From Candidatus Limnocylindrales bacterium (GTDB lineage: Bacteria > Desulfobacterota > Binatia > UBA1149 > CAITLU01), in NCBI GenBank assembly GCA_035571835.1, contig DATNBU010000040.1, positions 34,735 through 98,734 on the forward strand: 64,000 bases of DNA, given 5' to 3'. A model generated the notes under the pieces. It was not told the origin of the DNA. It ran no database searches and saw nothing but the letters and a program-made list of their open reading frames with translations. This document shows, piece by piece, positions 9,459 to 17,795 of the stretch (its first letter is position 1; each line of letters starts with the position of its first letter). The translations under genes and the position numbers were made by a program.

Positions 9459-10082
9459 ATGTCGCGTAAAGCAATCGGCATTGTTCTGCTGATGATCGTT
9501 GCCTTCACCGGCTGCGCAGATACCGGCGGACGCTATCGCCTGCGCGTCGATCCCGCGTCACGCTATAACTTCCGGTACGTGCAGGACCCGGGCAGCGGCC
9601 TGTGGGTGCATCGCGAGTGCGAAGTCCGCGTCAGCGTGAAGCGGCGACTGCCCGATCCGATCAGCAGCCCCGAACATGGGGATCTGCTCCACAGCTCCCG
9701 GTTCGAACCTGGATCGGTCGGCACCGGGAACCTGAGCCCCACGAAATTCGTGATCGAGAACGGCTATCGCGTGTGGCGATTCCAGGAGCTGCTTGGCGAA
9801 CACGACTTCACCGGCAAAGCCGCCTTCGGGATCCAGGTGGAGTGGCCGGTCAAGGACGGTCCGTCGCGCGAGGAACCGCTGGAGCTGTTCGCGCTGCCGC
9901 CGCCCGACAGCATCCCTCCCGATCAGTGGTCAACGTGGCGGACAGCGGACCACAGCCGGCTCGACGCATTCGGCTGGTGGAACGAGGTGAGCGGCGCGCC
10001 GCCGGAAGCGATGCCCGAGATCCCGTTTCCGTTCGAGCTGCGCTTCCGGCTGCTGCTGAAGGATCATCTCTACGTCGACTGA
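9459..10082 (+). CDS. Predicted lipoprotein of unknown function
   Basis: 207 residues. The N-terminus is a lipoprotein signal (basic MSRK, then a hydrophobic run ending at the lipobox AFTGC), so mature Cys19 should be acylated and the protein membrane-anchored. The rest is soluble and rich in Trp, Pro and charged residues (GLWVHRECEVRVSVKRR, RVWRFQELLGEHDF). I do not recognise the family. It is divergent from the beta-helix gene with a 160-base gap and is probably transcribed alone. Confidence 0.75.
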   Translation: MSRKAIGIVLLMIVAFTGCADTGGRYRLRVDPASRYNFRYVQDPGSGLWVHRECEVRVSVKRRLPDPISSPEHGDLLHSSRFEPGSVGTGNLSPTKFVIENGYRVWRFQELLGEHDFTGKAAFGIQVEWPVKDGPSREEPLELFALPPPDSIPPDQWSTWRTADHSRLDAFGWWNEVSGAPPEAMPEIPFPFELRFRLLLKDHLYVD

Positions 10083-10181
10083 CCGACCTGGCCTGTCTGG
10101 CTCAATGCAGCTCGCAATCCTTCGTCGGGCGCGAGCGGCTCGCGTGCATCTCGTCTGACGTCCAGCGGTTGCCGTGCGCGG

Positions 10182-10340
10182 TCACGGCACGATCCGGTAC
10201 GTCGTCATCATTCCTGCTTTGATGTGATCCGAGACGTGGCAGTGCAGCATCCGCAACTGAGGGCACCAGATTTCCCCCGCCGGAGCGAGTACGGAACATC
10301 GAGTCCCGCACCCGCTCAAAGTTCGCCGTTCGTGTTGACC
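10182..10340 (-). pseudogene. Remnant of a multicopper oxidase C-terminus
   Basis: Read on the minus strand, this intergenic stretch encodes LHCHVSDHIKAGMMTTYRIVP followed by TGA. This is the C-terminal copper-binding block HCHxxxHxxxGM of multicopper oxidases. Just upstream are VLAPAGEIW and, one frame over, ERVRDS, both plausible for the preceding strand, so there is at least one frameshift. Nothing upstream resembles the other cupredoxin domains. The gene therefore appears to have decayed to its last ~45 codons. It occupies most of the 313-base gap between the lipoprotein and the Cys-rich protein. Confidence 0.7.
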
Positions 10341-10396
10341 CCGCTTGAACTTGGGCGCTACGCCGGAGTCGAACCTACGAGCGACAGGAGGTCACA

Positions 10397-10891
10397 ATGA
10401 AATTCCTCATGACCGGAGCTTTCACACTGTTGGGCGTTCTCTTCTCCGCGCAGATCGCGTTCGCCGGATGCACAGCCGATGACCCGGACGGAACCAAGCT
10501 CGCCGCTGCCCGCGCGCAGGTCGCGGCGGACTGCGTGTGCGATCAGTCCGATCCTCCCGCGGTCAACCACGGCGACTACGTCAGTTGTGCGGCCGGCATT
10601 GCCAATGATCGCTCTTCGCTGGATCGGGCGGATCCGAATTACCTGCCGCCGACCTGCAAGGGTCCGGTCAAGAAATGCGCGGCGAAATCGGCGTGCGGCA
10701 AGCCGGGATTCGTGAGCTGCTGCAGAAGCGACGGCAGCAGCGGCTTCAAGTGCAGCGCGAAGAGCAGCGCAGCGGCGTGCACCGACAAGGGCGGCGTCGC
10801 GGACGCATGTTCGAGCTGCTGCGACGCGTGCGGCGCGAATCGGACCGGCCCGTCATGTCCGGTGCCGACGACGACCACGACGGTACCGTAA
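10397..10891 (+). CDS. Small secreted cysteine-rich protein
   Basis: 164 residues. A clear signal peptide (MKFLMTGAFTLLGVLF...AFAG) is followed by a mature part with about 20 cysteines, including CC pairs, e.g. FVSCCRSDGSSGFKCSAKSSAAAC and CSSCCDAC. It ends in a Pro/Thr stretch (PVPTTTTTVP), like the linkers of larger exported proteins in such genomes. A strong AGGAGG site precedes the ATG. The cysteine density implies a disulfide-stabilised extracellular protein. No family is recognised; the C-terminal linker with nothing after it suggests loss of a downstream domain, or an anchor-like tail. Confidence 0.8.
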   Translation: MKFLMTGAFTLLGVLFSAQIAFAGCTADDPDGTKLAAARAQVAADCVCDQSDPPAVNHGDYVSCAAGIANDRSSLDRADPNYLPPTCKGPVKKCAAKSACGKPGFVSCCRSDGSSGFKCSAKSSAAACTDKGGVADACSSCCDACGANRTGPSCPVPTTTTTVP

Positions 10892-10908
10892 GGTCGACAG
10901 CGCTTTTG

Positions 10909-10945
10909 CATCAGCCCTTCGCGCGCAATGCGAGGAGGGCTGATG
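10909..10945. terminator. Hairpin between convergent genes
   Basis: A 10-bp perfect outer stem (CATCAGCCCT / AGGGCTGATG) with an inner TCGC/GCGA extension and a 2-base bulge lies between the stops of the genes at 10397 (+) and 10964 (-). The symmetric position suits a shared bidirectional terminator, although no T-run follows on either strand. Confidence 0.5.
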
Positions 10946-10963
10946 GCCAGGACCAGGGCGATA

Positions 10964-11434
10964 CTACGGGCAGGCCGCGACGGCCGGATTCGCCACGTTC
11001 GTCCGCTTGACGGAAAACTTGCAGACCGTCACGCCTTCTTCGATGCTGTGCGAGATGTACGTGATCCGGCCCTTGAGCTTGCCCGAGCCATCGGTCGGGT
11101 CGGTCTTGACGACGAACGCGCCGGCTTCTCCGAAGTTCAAGCTCGAGCTGCACGGATGCAGTCCGACCTGTCCGGCAATGGGATCGTCGATGTCGGCAAC
11201 CGCCACGCCGTTCCAGTTACCGGCGAGAAATCCGCCGGCGAGATTAAAATTCAGATCGGTTCCTGTCTGCGTGATGCTGATCGTCACGTCATACTTGTCC
11301 GAGAATGCCGTGCCGGTAAAGAATGCGCACTTCTCCTTTCCGGCCCACGTGCCAGTCACATCGAGCGCGTAGGACGTACTGGCTGCAAGCGTCGACGCAA
11401 CAACGGCGAGAGCAAATAAAGACCTCAGTTTCAT
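10964..11434 (-). CDS. Small exported protein, unknown family
   Basis: 156 residues with an N-terminal signal peptide (MKLRSLFALAVVASTLAASTSYA). The mature part opens with DVTGTWAGKEKC and alternates short beta strands (YDVTISITQTGTDLNFNLAG, GKLKGRITYISHSIEEG), suggesting a small beta-barrel, lipocalin-like or YdeI-like. There are four cysteines in the mature region. A GAGG ribosome site precedes the ATG. Periplasmic or secreted; function unknown. Confidence 0.75.
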   Translation of the reverse strand: MKLRSLFALAVVASTLAASTSYALDVTGTWAGKEKCAFFTGTAFSDKYDVTISITQTGTDLNFNLAGGFLAGNWNGVAVADIDDPIAGQVGLHPCSSSLNFGEAGAFVVKTDPTDGSGKLKGRITYISHSIEEGVTVCKFSVKRTNVANPAVAACP

Positions 11435-11494
11435 TTCGGAACCTCTCCTCGGGCCTGTCCGGCTGACGACTGATCACCTCCCGTCCGGGATGTG

Positions 11495-12385
11495 TCAAGG
11501 CAAGTGCCGAAGCTCGTGGTGCCGGGGCTGTGCAGGCACCGTGCGGCCGTGAGTGATCTGCGCTCGGGCCCGATATCCCTCCGATGCCGGCAGCAGTGCG
11601 AGTCGCATCAGCCGCACGGCGCTCTGCTCGCGATCGGCGGATTCGGGAATGGAGTCGATGCCGAAGACTACTTCATCCGTGTCGAGCGTGCGGAAGGTTC
11701 CGAACAACCGGTCCCACACCGAGAAAATGGTGCCGTAATTCGTGTCGGTATACGGCAGCGCCTTGTGATGATGGACGCGATGCATGCCCGGAGAGACCCA
11801 GACCCGCGAAAGCAGGCTGTCCACGGCGCGCGGCAGATGAATGTCCGAGTGAATCCACTGCGCACTCCACAGGGCAACGGCCTGGTACGCGACGAGCACG
11901 CCCGGCGATACTCCGAGCACAATGACTCCGCCGAGCGTGAAGCCGGAGCGGATCACGGCTTCGACCGGGCTGTGACGCAGCGCCGTCGTCGAATCCACGT
12001 GCGGATCGGAGTGGTGAACGAGGTGGAACTTCCACAGCACCGGCACCGCGTGAACCATGCGGTGGTGGACGTAAGCCGCGACAAAATCCAGGAGCGCGAT
12101 CGACAGCACGACATTCAGCCAGAGCGGCAGCTCGACCAGATTCAGGATTCCAAACTTCTCCCTGGTCACGGTGAAGCTGGCCCCGAGCGTAAGACCCGAC
12201 ACGCAAAGATTGATCACCAGGCTGCTGATCCAGAAGACCAGGTTGGTGCGGGCGTGAAGCACCCTTGCGTATCGCGACGCGCCGAATGCCGACTCGAGCA
12301 TCCACAGCAAAGCGAAGCCGCCGACGATGAGGATCGCCCGATCCATCGTCGAAATGTGAGTGAAGTATTCGATCACGGCGCTCAC
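11495..12385 (-). CDS. Sterol desaturase / fatty acid hydroxylase superfamily membrane protein
   Basis: 296 residues with the histidine clusters that bind the di-iron centre: HHRMVH at ~128, HLVHHSD at ~142 and MHRVHHH at ~223. Several hydrophobic helices (~19-38, 50-72, 90-112, 160-185) place it in the inner membrane. The superfamily hydroxylates or desaturates sterols, carotenoids, fatty acids or alkylglycerols; the substrate here is not evident. It is the last gene of the methyltransferase-TetR-desaturase transcript, 46 bases after the TetR stop, so it is probably controlled by that regulator. Confidence 0.88.
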   Translation of the reverse strand: MSAVIEYFTHISTMDRAILIVGGFALLWMLESAFGASRYARVLHARTNLVFWISSLVINLCVSGLTLGASFTVTREKFGILNLVELPLWLNVVLSIALLDFVAAYVHHRMVHAVPVLWKFHLVHHSDPHVDSTTALRHSPVEAVIRSGFTLGGVIVLGVSPGVLVAYQAVALWSAQWIHSDIHLPRAVDSLLSRVWVSPGMHRVHHHKALPYTDTNYGTIFSVWDRLFGTFRTLDTDEVVFGIDSIPESADREQSAVRLMRLALLPASEGYRARAQITHGRTVPAQPRHHELRHLP

Positions 12386-12431
12386 GACAGAATCTCCATT
12401 GCCGGCGGTCCGGACTGCATGGTGGAAAGCA

Positions 12432-13055
12432 TCACGATGCGGACTGGCGCCGGCGCGCAGGCCGGCTCTTCGGTGCGGCGCCAGTCATCGTGTCGATGAG
12501 CGTCTCGACGGCCCGCGCATAAGCGTGGACGTCGAGCGCAGGGTCCCAGACCTGCTGCAGGATCAGACCCTGGAACAGCGACACGACCAGGCGTGCGGTC
12601 GCGGCCCCGTCGATGCCGGGAATGCGGCCGAGCAGGGCGGAGAGCGCAGCAAGAGGCTCATCGAGCCCTTCGTGAACCACACGCATGACGCGCGGGCTGC
12701 GAAGGGCCTCGCTCCATAACTGAACCGTTACGCGCCGCCACGCCTGTTCTGCCGGATCCGTCAGTCGCTGCAGGAATGCATGCACGAGATCGTGCAGCGC
12801 GTCGCCGACGTCTTCGCGGGCGGCTGCGTCGCGCAGCGCCGCCAGCTCCGCGGCGTGATGGCGCGTCGCAATGGCTGCGATCAGGTCTTCCTTGGTGGCG
12901 AAATAGCGATAGAGCGCGCCCGGCGACATCTCCGATTCGGCGACGATGTCCTGCATCGTCGTTCGGTGGAATCCCTCGCGCGCGAAGCAGCGCATCGACG
13001 CGGCCAGGATCTGCTCGCGCCTGCGGTCGAGATATTCGCGGCTTACGCGCGGCAT
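12432..13055 (-). CDS. TetR/AcrR family transcriptional regulator
   Basis: 207 residues from ATG 13055; an earlier in-frame start at 13097 would overlap the methyltransferase gene by 55 bases. The N-terminal helix-turn-helix is standard (RREQILAASMRCFAREGFH, MSPGALYRYFATKEDLIAAI); the C-terminal ligand domain is specific and not identifiable. Its start overlaps the stop of the upstream methyltransferase by 13 bases, so both share a transcript. It likely represses the operon through the palindrome at 13893-13904. Confidence 0.9.
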   Translation of the reverse strand: MPRVSREYLDRRREQILAASMRCFAREGFHRTTMQDIVAESEMSPGALYRYFATKEDLIAAIATRHHAAELAALRDAAAREDVGDALHDLVHAFLQRLTDPAEQAWRRVTVQLWSEALRSPRVMRVVHEGLDEPLAALSALLGRIPGIDGAATARLVVSLFQGLILQQVWDPALDVHAYARAVETLIDTMTGAAPKSRPARRRQSAS

Positions 13056-13879
13056 GCGGCCGAGACCACGTGGTAGTAGGCGGACACTGGCGGGCATCCT
13101 TGCGGGTAGTATTGCCGAGCCGCTTGCGACAGCGGCAGATCCTGCTCGAGCTCGAGCCCGCGCGCGTCGAGGTACTCGCGGAGTGCGGCCGGGTCGAGAC
13201 CGAACGTGAACGGCTCGCTGAGCCGCGCCACGTGCGCAACCGACTCGCGCCCGCCCTGGAACGCGGCCGGGTTGTCCAGCACGGCGCGGTCCACATACGT
13301 GAACAGAAGACGCTGACCTGCGCTGGCGACGAAACGCAGCGTGGCGTCGACCGAGGTTTCATCGAGGTAGTTGGTCACGCCTTCCCAGATCCACAGCGTG
13401 CGCGCATCCCTGCGCAGCTTCGCCCGCCCGAGCGCATCGGCGAGCGAGTCGCTTCTGAAATCCAGCGGTACGTAGTGAACGTGCGGAGGAGCTTCGCCGA
13501 CCATCCGCCGTTTCATCGCCTGGGTTGCAGGATGATCGACTTCGAAGACCTGCACGCGGTCGATCCCGGCAAGACGATACGCCCGCGTATCGAATCCCGC
13601 GCCGAGCAGCACGATCTGGTCGAGTCCGCTCGCCAGCGACGCCGTAACGGCATCGTCGATCCAGCGCGTGCGCACGCTGACGGCCGCTCGCGGCCCCGGC
13701 CAGCGCGCATCGATCGCGCGCGCCACGAGCGCGGCCGGGAGAAGCGAGGCCAGGCGATAGCGGCCGCTCAGGAACCGGCGGGCCAGCGGGTCTGTGAACA
13801 GCGGGTTTTTCAGGCGCTGCTCGAGCGCGCGGAAGAGCGCGTTGTGCTGGGCGGTCTGGCTGGGGCGATCGGCGTGCAT
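13043..13879 (-). CDS. SAM-dependent methyltransferase, TIGR00027 / LCM-like family
   Basis: 278 residues with the TIGR00027 pattern: N-terminal FTDPLARRFLSG, the SAM-binding motif IVLLGAGFDTRAYRL at ~90, the acidic loop VFEVDHPATQ and DARTLWIWEGVTNYL. This family, common in mycobacteria, is related to leucine carboxyl methyltransferases and is thought to O-methylate small molecules or lipids. It is first in a minus-strand operon with TetR and sterol-desaturase genes. It has an AGGA ribosome site and a well-formed promoter with an operator overlapping the probable transcription start. A role in modifying a lipid or xenobiotic jointly with the di-iron enzyme is a reasonable guess. Confidence 0.88.
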   Translation of the reverse strand: MHADRPSQTAQHNALFRALEQRLKNPLFTDPLARRFLSGRYRLASLLPAALVARAIDARWPGPRAAVSVRTRWIDDAVTASLASGLDQIVLLGAGFDTRAYRLAGIDRVQVFEVDHPATQAMKRRMVGEAPPHVHYVPLDFRSDSLADALGRAKLRRDARTLWIWEGVTNYLDETSVDATLRFVASAGQRLLFTYVDRAVLDNPAAFQGGRESVAHVARLSEPFTFGLDPAALREYLDARGLELEQDLPLSQAARQYYPQGCPPVSAYYHVVSAACRA

Positions 13880-13892
13880 CGGTTCCTAAAAA

Positions 13893-13904
13893 GAACGGAC
13901 GTTC
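13893..13904. promoter_or_regulatory. TetR-type operator palindrome
   Basis: GAACG-GA-CGTTC is a perfect inverted repeat directly downstream of the -10 box of the methyltransferase promoter, where bound protein would block initiation. It is the natural candidate site for the TetR protein encoded in the same operon. Confidence 0.65.
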
Positions 13905-13906
13905 GC

Positions 13907-13935
13907 TTTATATAGATCGGGAGGCCGGCTGTCCA
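13907..13935 (-). promoter_or_regulatory. Sigma-70-like promoter of the methyltransferase-TetR-desaturase operon
   Basis: On the minus strand: -35 TGGACA (13930-13935), a 17-base spacer and -10 TATAAA (13907-13912), each near consensus. Transcription should start near 13900, inside the operator palindrome and about 20 bases before the ATG. Confidence 0.6.
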
Positions 13936-14041
13936 GAACGAATCCCGATTTTTTTCGGCCCCTCGCGGATCGTGGAGGCGGCCTGCTGGCCGGGCGCGAC
14001 CTTCGATCCCGCTCCGATCCCTATTAAGGTACGACGCTCTC

Positions 14042-15415
14042 ATGACGACACACCTCTCCGCCCTCGCGGAGCTGATCGGCGCGCCCAACGTCCTTACCGG
14101 CGATGCCATCAGCGACGATTACAGCCACGACGAAGCGCTCGCACCGCCTCACCAGATGCCGCTTGCGGTCGCGCGTCCGGCAAACACCGACGACGTCGTC
14201 AAGATCGTCCACTGGGCGAGTGAGCACCGGGTTCCGCTGACACCGCGTGGTGCCGGGACCGGCCTGTCCGGCGCATGCATTCCGCGCGCGAACGGAGTGG
14301 TCGTCAGCTTCGAACGCATGAAGCGCATCGTCGAGATCGATACGCAGAATCACATGGCGGTCGTCGAGCCGGGCGTGACGCTGGAAGAGATCAACGCGGC
14401 GGCCGCGGAGCACAGTCTCGTCTACCCGGTTTTTCCCGGTGAGCTCAGCGCCAGCCTCGGCGGCAACGTGGCGACCAACGCCGGCGGCATGCGCGCAGTG
14501 AAATACGGCGTGACCCGTCATCACGTCGTCGGGCTGGAGGCAGTGCTCGCGACGGGCGAAGTGATCCGCAGCGGCGGCAAGCTCGTCAAGACTGCGACCG
14601 GGTACGACCTGACGCAGCTGATCATCGGCTCGGAAGGGACGCTCGCGGTGATCACCGAGGTCACGCTCAAGCTCGTCCCGCTGCTGAAGCACAGCGCGAC
14701 GCTGCTGGCTCCGTTCGAGACGCTGAGCGACGCCGTCGGATCGATTCCGTCGCTGCTGGAGAGCGGCGCCGCGCCGTTGCTGGTCGAATATCTCGACCAG
14801 ATGACGATGATGGCCATCACGATGCAGAGCGGTGTCTCGCTCGGGATCCGGGAGGACATGCAGCAGAAGACCCAGGCCTATCTGCTCGTCGTGATCGAGG
14901 GCCGCACGCAGCAGCGCGTGGACGAAGACGTCGAGCTTGCCGGCGGCGTGCTTGCCGAGCGCGGCGCGATGGACGTTTTCGTGCTGCCGGGAAGCTCCGG
15001 GTCACAACTGGTGGAAGCGCGCGAGCAGAGCTTCTGGGCTGCCAAGCGCGCCGGCGCAAGCGACGTGATCGACATCGTCGTGCCGCGCGCGTCGCTGCCC
15101 GAATACATGCAGAGCGTACGCGAGATTGCGATGAGCCACGGCACGATGATTCCCGGCTGCGGCCACGCCGGCGACGGCAACGTGCACCTGGCGGTGTTCG
15201 AGCAGGACCACGACAAGCGTCACGCGCTGATGCACGAGCTCTTCGATGCGGGCCGCAAGGTCGGCGGCGTGATCAGCGGCGAGCACGGCATCGGGATCGA
15301 GAAGAAACAGCACTTCATGGAGCTCGAGGATCCGGTCAAGCTCGAGCTCCTGCGCCGCATCAAGCAGGCATTCGACCCGGCGAACATCCTCAACCCGGGC
15401 GCGATCTTCGACTGA
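14042..15415 (+). CDS. FAD-binding oxidase, GlcD/D-lactate dehydrogenase type
   Basis: 457 residues. The N-terminal PCMH-type FAD domain has TPRGAGTGLSGACIP at ~74-88 and GGNVATNAGGMRAVKYG at ~140. The C-terminal FAD-oxidase domain has GCGHAGDGNVHLAVFE, the usual metal and substrate histidines, and ends SGEHGIGIEKK...AFDPANILNPG. These enzymes oxidise glycolate, D-lactate or other 2-hydroxy acids and pass electrons to quinone or cytochrome. No glcE/glcF-type Fe-S partner is adjacent, which favours a stand-alone D-lactate or D-2-hydroxyacid dehydrogenase. It is divergent from the methyltransferase operon. Confidence 0.9.
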   Translation: MTTHLSALAELIGAPNVLTGDAISDDYSHDEALAPPHQMPLAVARPANTDDVVKIVHWASEHRVPLTPRGAGTGLSGACIPRANGVVVSFERMKRIVEIDTQNHMAVVEPGVTLEEINAAAAEHSLVYPVFPGELSASLGGNVATNAGGMRAVKYGVTRHHVVGLEAVLATGEVIRSGGKLVKTATGYDLTQLIIGSEGTLAVITEVTLKLVPLLKHSATLLAPFETLSDAVGSIPSLLESGAAPLLVEYLDQMTMMAITMQSGVSLGIREDMQQKTQAYLLVVIEGRTQQRVDEDVELAGGVLAERGAMDVFVLPGSSGSQLVEAREQSFWAAKRAGASDVIDIVVPRASLPEYMQSVREIAMSHGTMIPGCGHAGDGNVHLAVFEQDHDKRHALMHELFDAGRKVGGVISGEHGIGIEKKQHFMELEDPVKLELLRRIKQAFDPANILNPGAIFD

Positions 15416-15452
15416 TTGAGCTTAACGTCCCCGCCCGGTCGGATGGACATCG

Positions 15453-16031
15453 ATGCCCCGAATTGCCCGCCGCTCGCTTCCCATCAACACGGTCGACCTC
15501 GCGCGCTACCTCATCGGCAAGCAGCTCGTCCACGCAATCGCGGCCGGACGGATCGCAGGCCGAATCGTCGAAACCGAAGCGTATCCACCGGGAGACCCTA
15601 CCGGTTACGCACGCCCCGGACTGACGGCCAATAACGCGCCGTTGTTCGCTGTGCGCGGGACGGCCTACGTGCGCATGGTCTACGGCGCATGCCTCACGCT
15701 GAACATTGCCGCGGAAACGACCGGTGTCGGCGCGGCGGTACTCATTCGCGCGCTCGAGCCGTGCGAAGGCGTCGAGCTCATGCAGCGCAATCGCCCGGCG
15801 TCACGGCTGCGCGACCTGGCGCGCGGTCCCGGCCGCGTATGCGCGGCGCTCGGAATCGAACGCGTGCTGTCGGGCGTCGATCTGTGCGGCAATGGCGCGC
15901 TGTGGCTCGAGCGCAGCCGCGGCCCGGAGCCGGTCATCCAGGTCGCCACGCGCATCGGACTGTCGCGCGACCAGCATCGCCGGCTGCGCTTTGTCGAACG
16001 CGGCAGCTCGTTCGTCAGCGTTGCTCCATAG
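15453..16031 (+). CDS. DNA-3-methyladenine glycosylase (AAG/MPG family)
   Basis: 192 residues covering the family: LARYLIGKQLVHAI, the catalytic region GRIVETEAYPPGDP with its Glu, the RGTAYVRMVYGACLTLNI strand and the ARGPGRVCAALGI helix. It removes 3-methyladenine and other alkylated purines in base-excision repair. The family usually has AYxGxxDPASHA after the catalytic Glu; here it is AYPPGDPTGYARPG, somewhat divergent but keeping the acidic residue. It lies 37 bases after the FAD oxidase and may be cotranscribed with it. Confidence 0.88.
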   Translation: MPRIARRSLPINTVDLARYLIGKQLVHAIAAGRIAGRIVETEAYPPGDPTGYARPGLTANNAPLFAVRGTAYVRMVYGACLTLNIAAETTGVGAAVLIRALEPCEGVELMQRNRPASRLRDLARGPGRVCAALGIERVLSGVDLCGNGALWLERSRGPEPVIQVATRIGLSRDQHRRLRFVERGSSFVSVAP

Positions 16032-16141
16032 GCACTCGCCCGGCGAGATTGTGACTCGCCATCGGGCGAGCGTGCATTGGCCGGTTGTTGACGCGGCGGC
16101 GATATTCGTGGCAGTTCCGGCGTCGAGCAAGCCGTCCGTCG

Positions 16142-17773
16142 ATGGAAATCCAGGCAGCATCGCCGCCTCGGCCGAACTTTTCCGAGCTCGTCCGTTCCGG
16201 TTGCGAGGACTACGTCCTCAAAGGCATCGGGCTGCCGGCTGCGGCCTACATCTTTCACGCCGTCAAGCTCGTGCTCTACGTCGCCGCGTGGATGTATTTC
16301 TGCAGCTTCACGCCGGGCCTCGGCTCGCCGTCGAAGATCGGCTCGTGGTGGACCGAGGGCATCGCGTTCCAGAAAGCATTTCTCTGGGCATGCCTGGTCG
16401 AGGTGCTCGGGTTCGGCTGCATGAGCGGGCCGCTCGGCTTCCGCGTAATGCCGCCGTTTACGGCGTTCCTTCATTTCCTCAGGCCGGGAACGATCAAGCT
16501 GGCGCCGTTTCCGAATCTTCCCGTCTTCGGTGGGCTGACTCGCACATGGCTCGACGTGGCGCTGTATGCCGCCTTCGTGCTGTCGCTGCTGCGTGCGCTC
16601 GTCGCACCGGCGATCGATGCGTCCGTCCTCGTGCCGATCGTCGTGCTGCTGCCGCTCTGCGGGCTCGGCGACAAGACCGTGCTGCTCGCGGCGCGCTTCG
16701 AGCACCACTTCGCGATGATCGTCTGCTTTACGTTCGCCGGTAACTGGATCGCCGCCTGCAAGGCGGTGCAGCTCGCGGTCTGGTTCTGGGCCGGCGTGTC
16801 GAAGCTGACGGTCGCGTTCGGCTACGTGGTGCCGATCATGACGGTCAACAATCCGCTGCTGCGAAGCCCTGCGCTTCGCCGCCGCATGTTCGTGTCGTAT
16901 CCGGACGACCTTACGCCGTCGCTGCTCGGCAAGGCGATGGCCCACATGGGCACGTTCCTCGAGTTCGGCGCGCCGCTCACGCTTCTGTTCGTGACCGGAC
17001 CGGGGCCGCTCCAGGTCGTCGGCATCTGCCTCGCCGTGATGCTGCACGGATTCATCCTGAGCAACGTGCCGGCGGGAGCCGTGTTCGAATGGAACCTGGT
17101 GAGCCTGTTCGCCGCGTTCTTCCTGTTCGTCGGGCATCCGACGGTTTCGATCCTCGACATCGGCTCTGCGCCGCTTGCGCTCTATCTGTTCGTGATGCTC
17201 GTCGTGGTGCCGCTGGTCGGCAATTTCTTCCCGGCGAAGGTCTCGTTCCTGCTGGCGATGCGCTACTACGCCGGCAACTGGGCCTGGAGCGCGTGGATGT
17301 TTCGCGGCGAGAGCCACCGCAAGCTCGACCGCATCCGGCGCGTCGCACCGCTGCTGCGCGAGCAGCTCGAGCGCTACTCGCCGGCCGACGTCGACGGAAT
17401 GGATTCCAGAGGCACCGCGTTCCGGTCGCTGCACCTGCAGGGCAGGGCGCTCGGCCTGCTGCTGCCGCGCACCATCGACGGAAAGCCGTTCCGCGACTAC
17501 CACTACTACGACGGCGAGATCATCGCGGCGTCAGTGCTCGGCTGGAACTTCGGCGAAGGCCACCTTTGCGACGAGCAGCTTCTGGCCGGCGTGCAGGCGC
17601 AGTGCGACTACGAAGAGGGCGAGCTGCGCGCGCTGATGGTCGAGTCGCAGCCGCTGTTCGGCTCGACGCTGCACTGGCGGATCTTCGACGCGAAGCGAGG
17701 CCTGCTCGACCAGGGATACGTCGAGCTGGCGGAGCTCAAGCGGCGCGCGCCGTGGGATTACGGTTCGGTGTGA
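16142..17773 (+). CDS. DUF3556 family transmembrane protein
   Basis: 543 residues from ATG 16142; a longer frame starting at 16085 adds only an Arg-rich stretch. About nine hydrophobic helices fill residues ~35-370, and a soluble domain follows (KLDRIRRVAPLLREQLERY to the end). The pattern LRPGTIKLAPFPNLPVFGG, GLGDKTVLLAAR, NNPLLRSPALRRRMFV and NVPAGAVFEWN matches DUF3556, best known from actinobacteria and of unknown function. The layout also recalls HTTM/gamma-carboxylase-like membrane proteins. The preceding glycosylase ends 110 bases upstream. Confidence 0.8.
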   Translation: MEIQAASPPRPNFSELVRSGCEDYVLKGIGLPAAAYIFHAVKLVLYVAAWMYFCSFTPGLGSPSKIGSWWTEGIAFQKAFLWACLVEVLGFGCMSGPLGFRVMPPFTAFLHFLRPGTIKLAPFPNLPVFGGLTRTWLDVALYAAFVLSLLRALVAPAIDASVLVPIVVLLPLCGLGDKTVLLAARFEHHFAMIVCFTFAGNWIAACKAVQLAVWFWAGVSKLTVAFGYVVPIMTVNNPLLRSPALRRRMFVSYPDDLTPSLLGKAMAHMGTFLEFGAPLTLLFVTGPGPLQVVGICLAVMLHGFILSNVPAGAVFEWNLVSLFAAFFLFVGHPTVSILDIGSAPLALYLFVMLVVVPLVGNFFPAKVSFLLAMRYYAGNWAWSAWMFRGESHRKLDRIRRVAPLLREQLERYSPADVDGMDSRGTAFRSLHLQGRALGLLLPRTIDGKPFRDYHYYDGEIIAASVLGWNFGEGHLCDEQLLAGVQAQCDYEEGELRALMVESQPLFGSTLHWRIFDAKRGLLDQGYVELAELKRRAPWDYGSV

Positions 17774-17795
17774 GCAAACCGCCAGTCGGATCCCG

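Noticed and set aside
15680..17503. 607-codon minus-strand frame opposite the glycosylase and DUF3556 genes
   Set aside because: The translation is Arg/His/Glu-rich with no family pattern, and the plus-strand genes are well supported.
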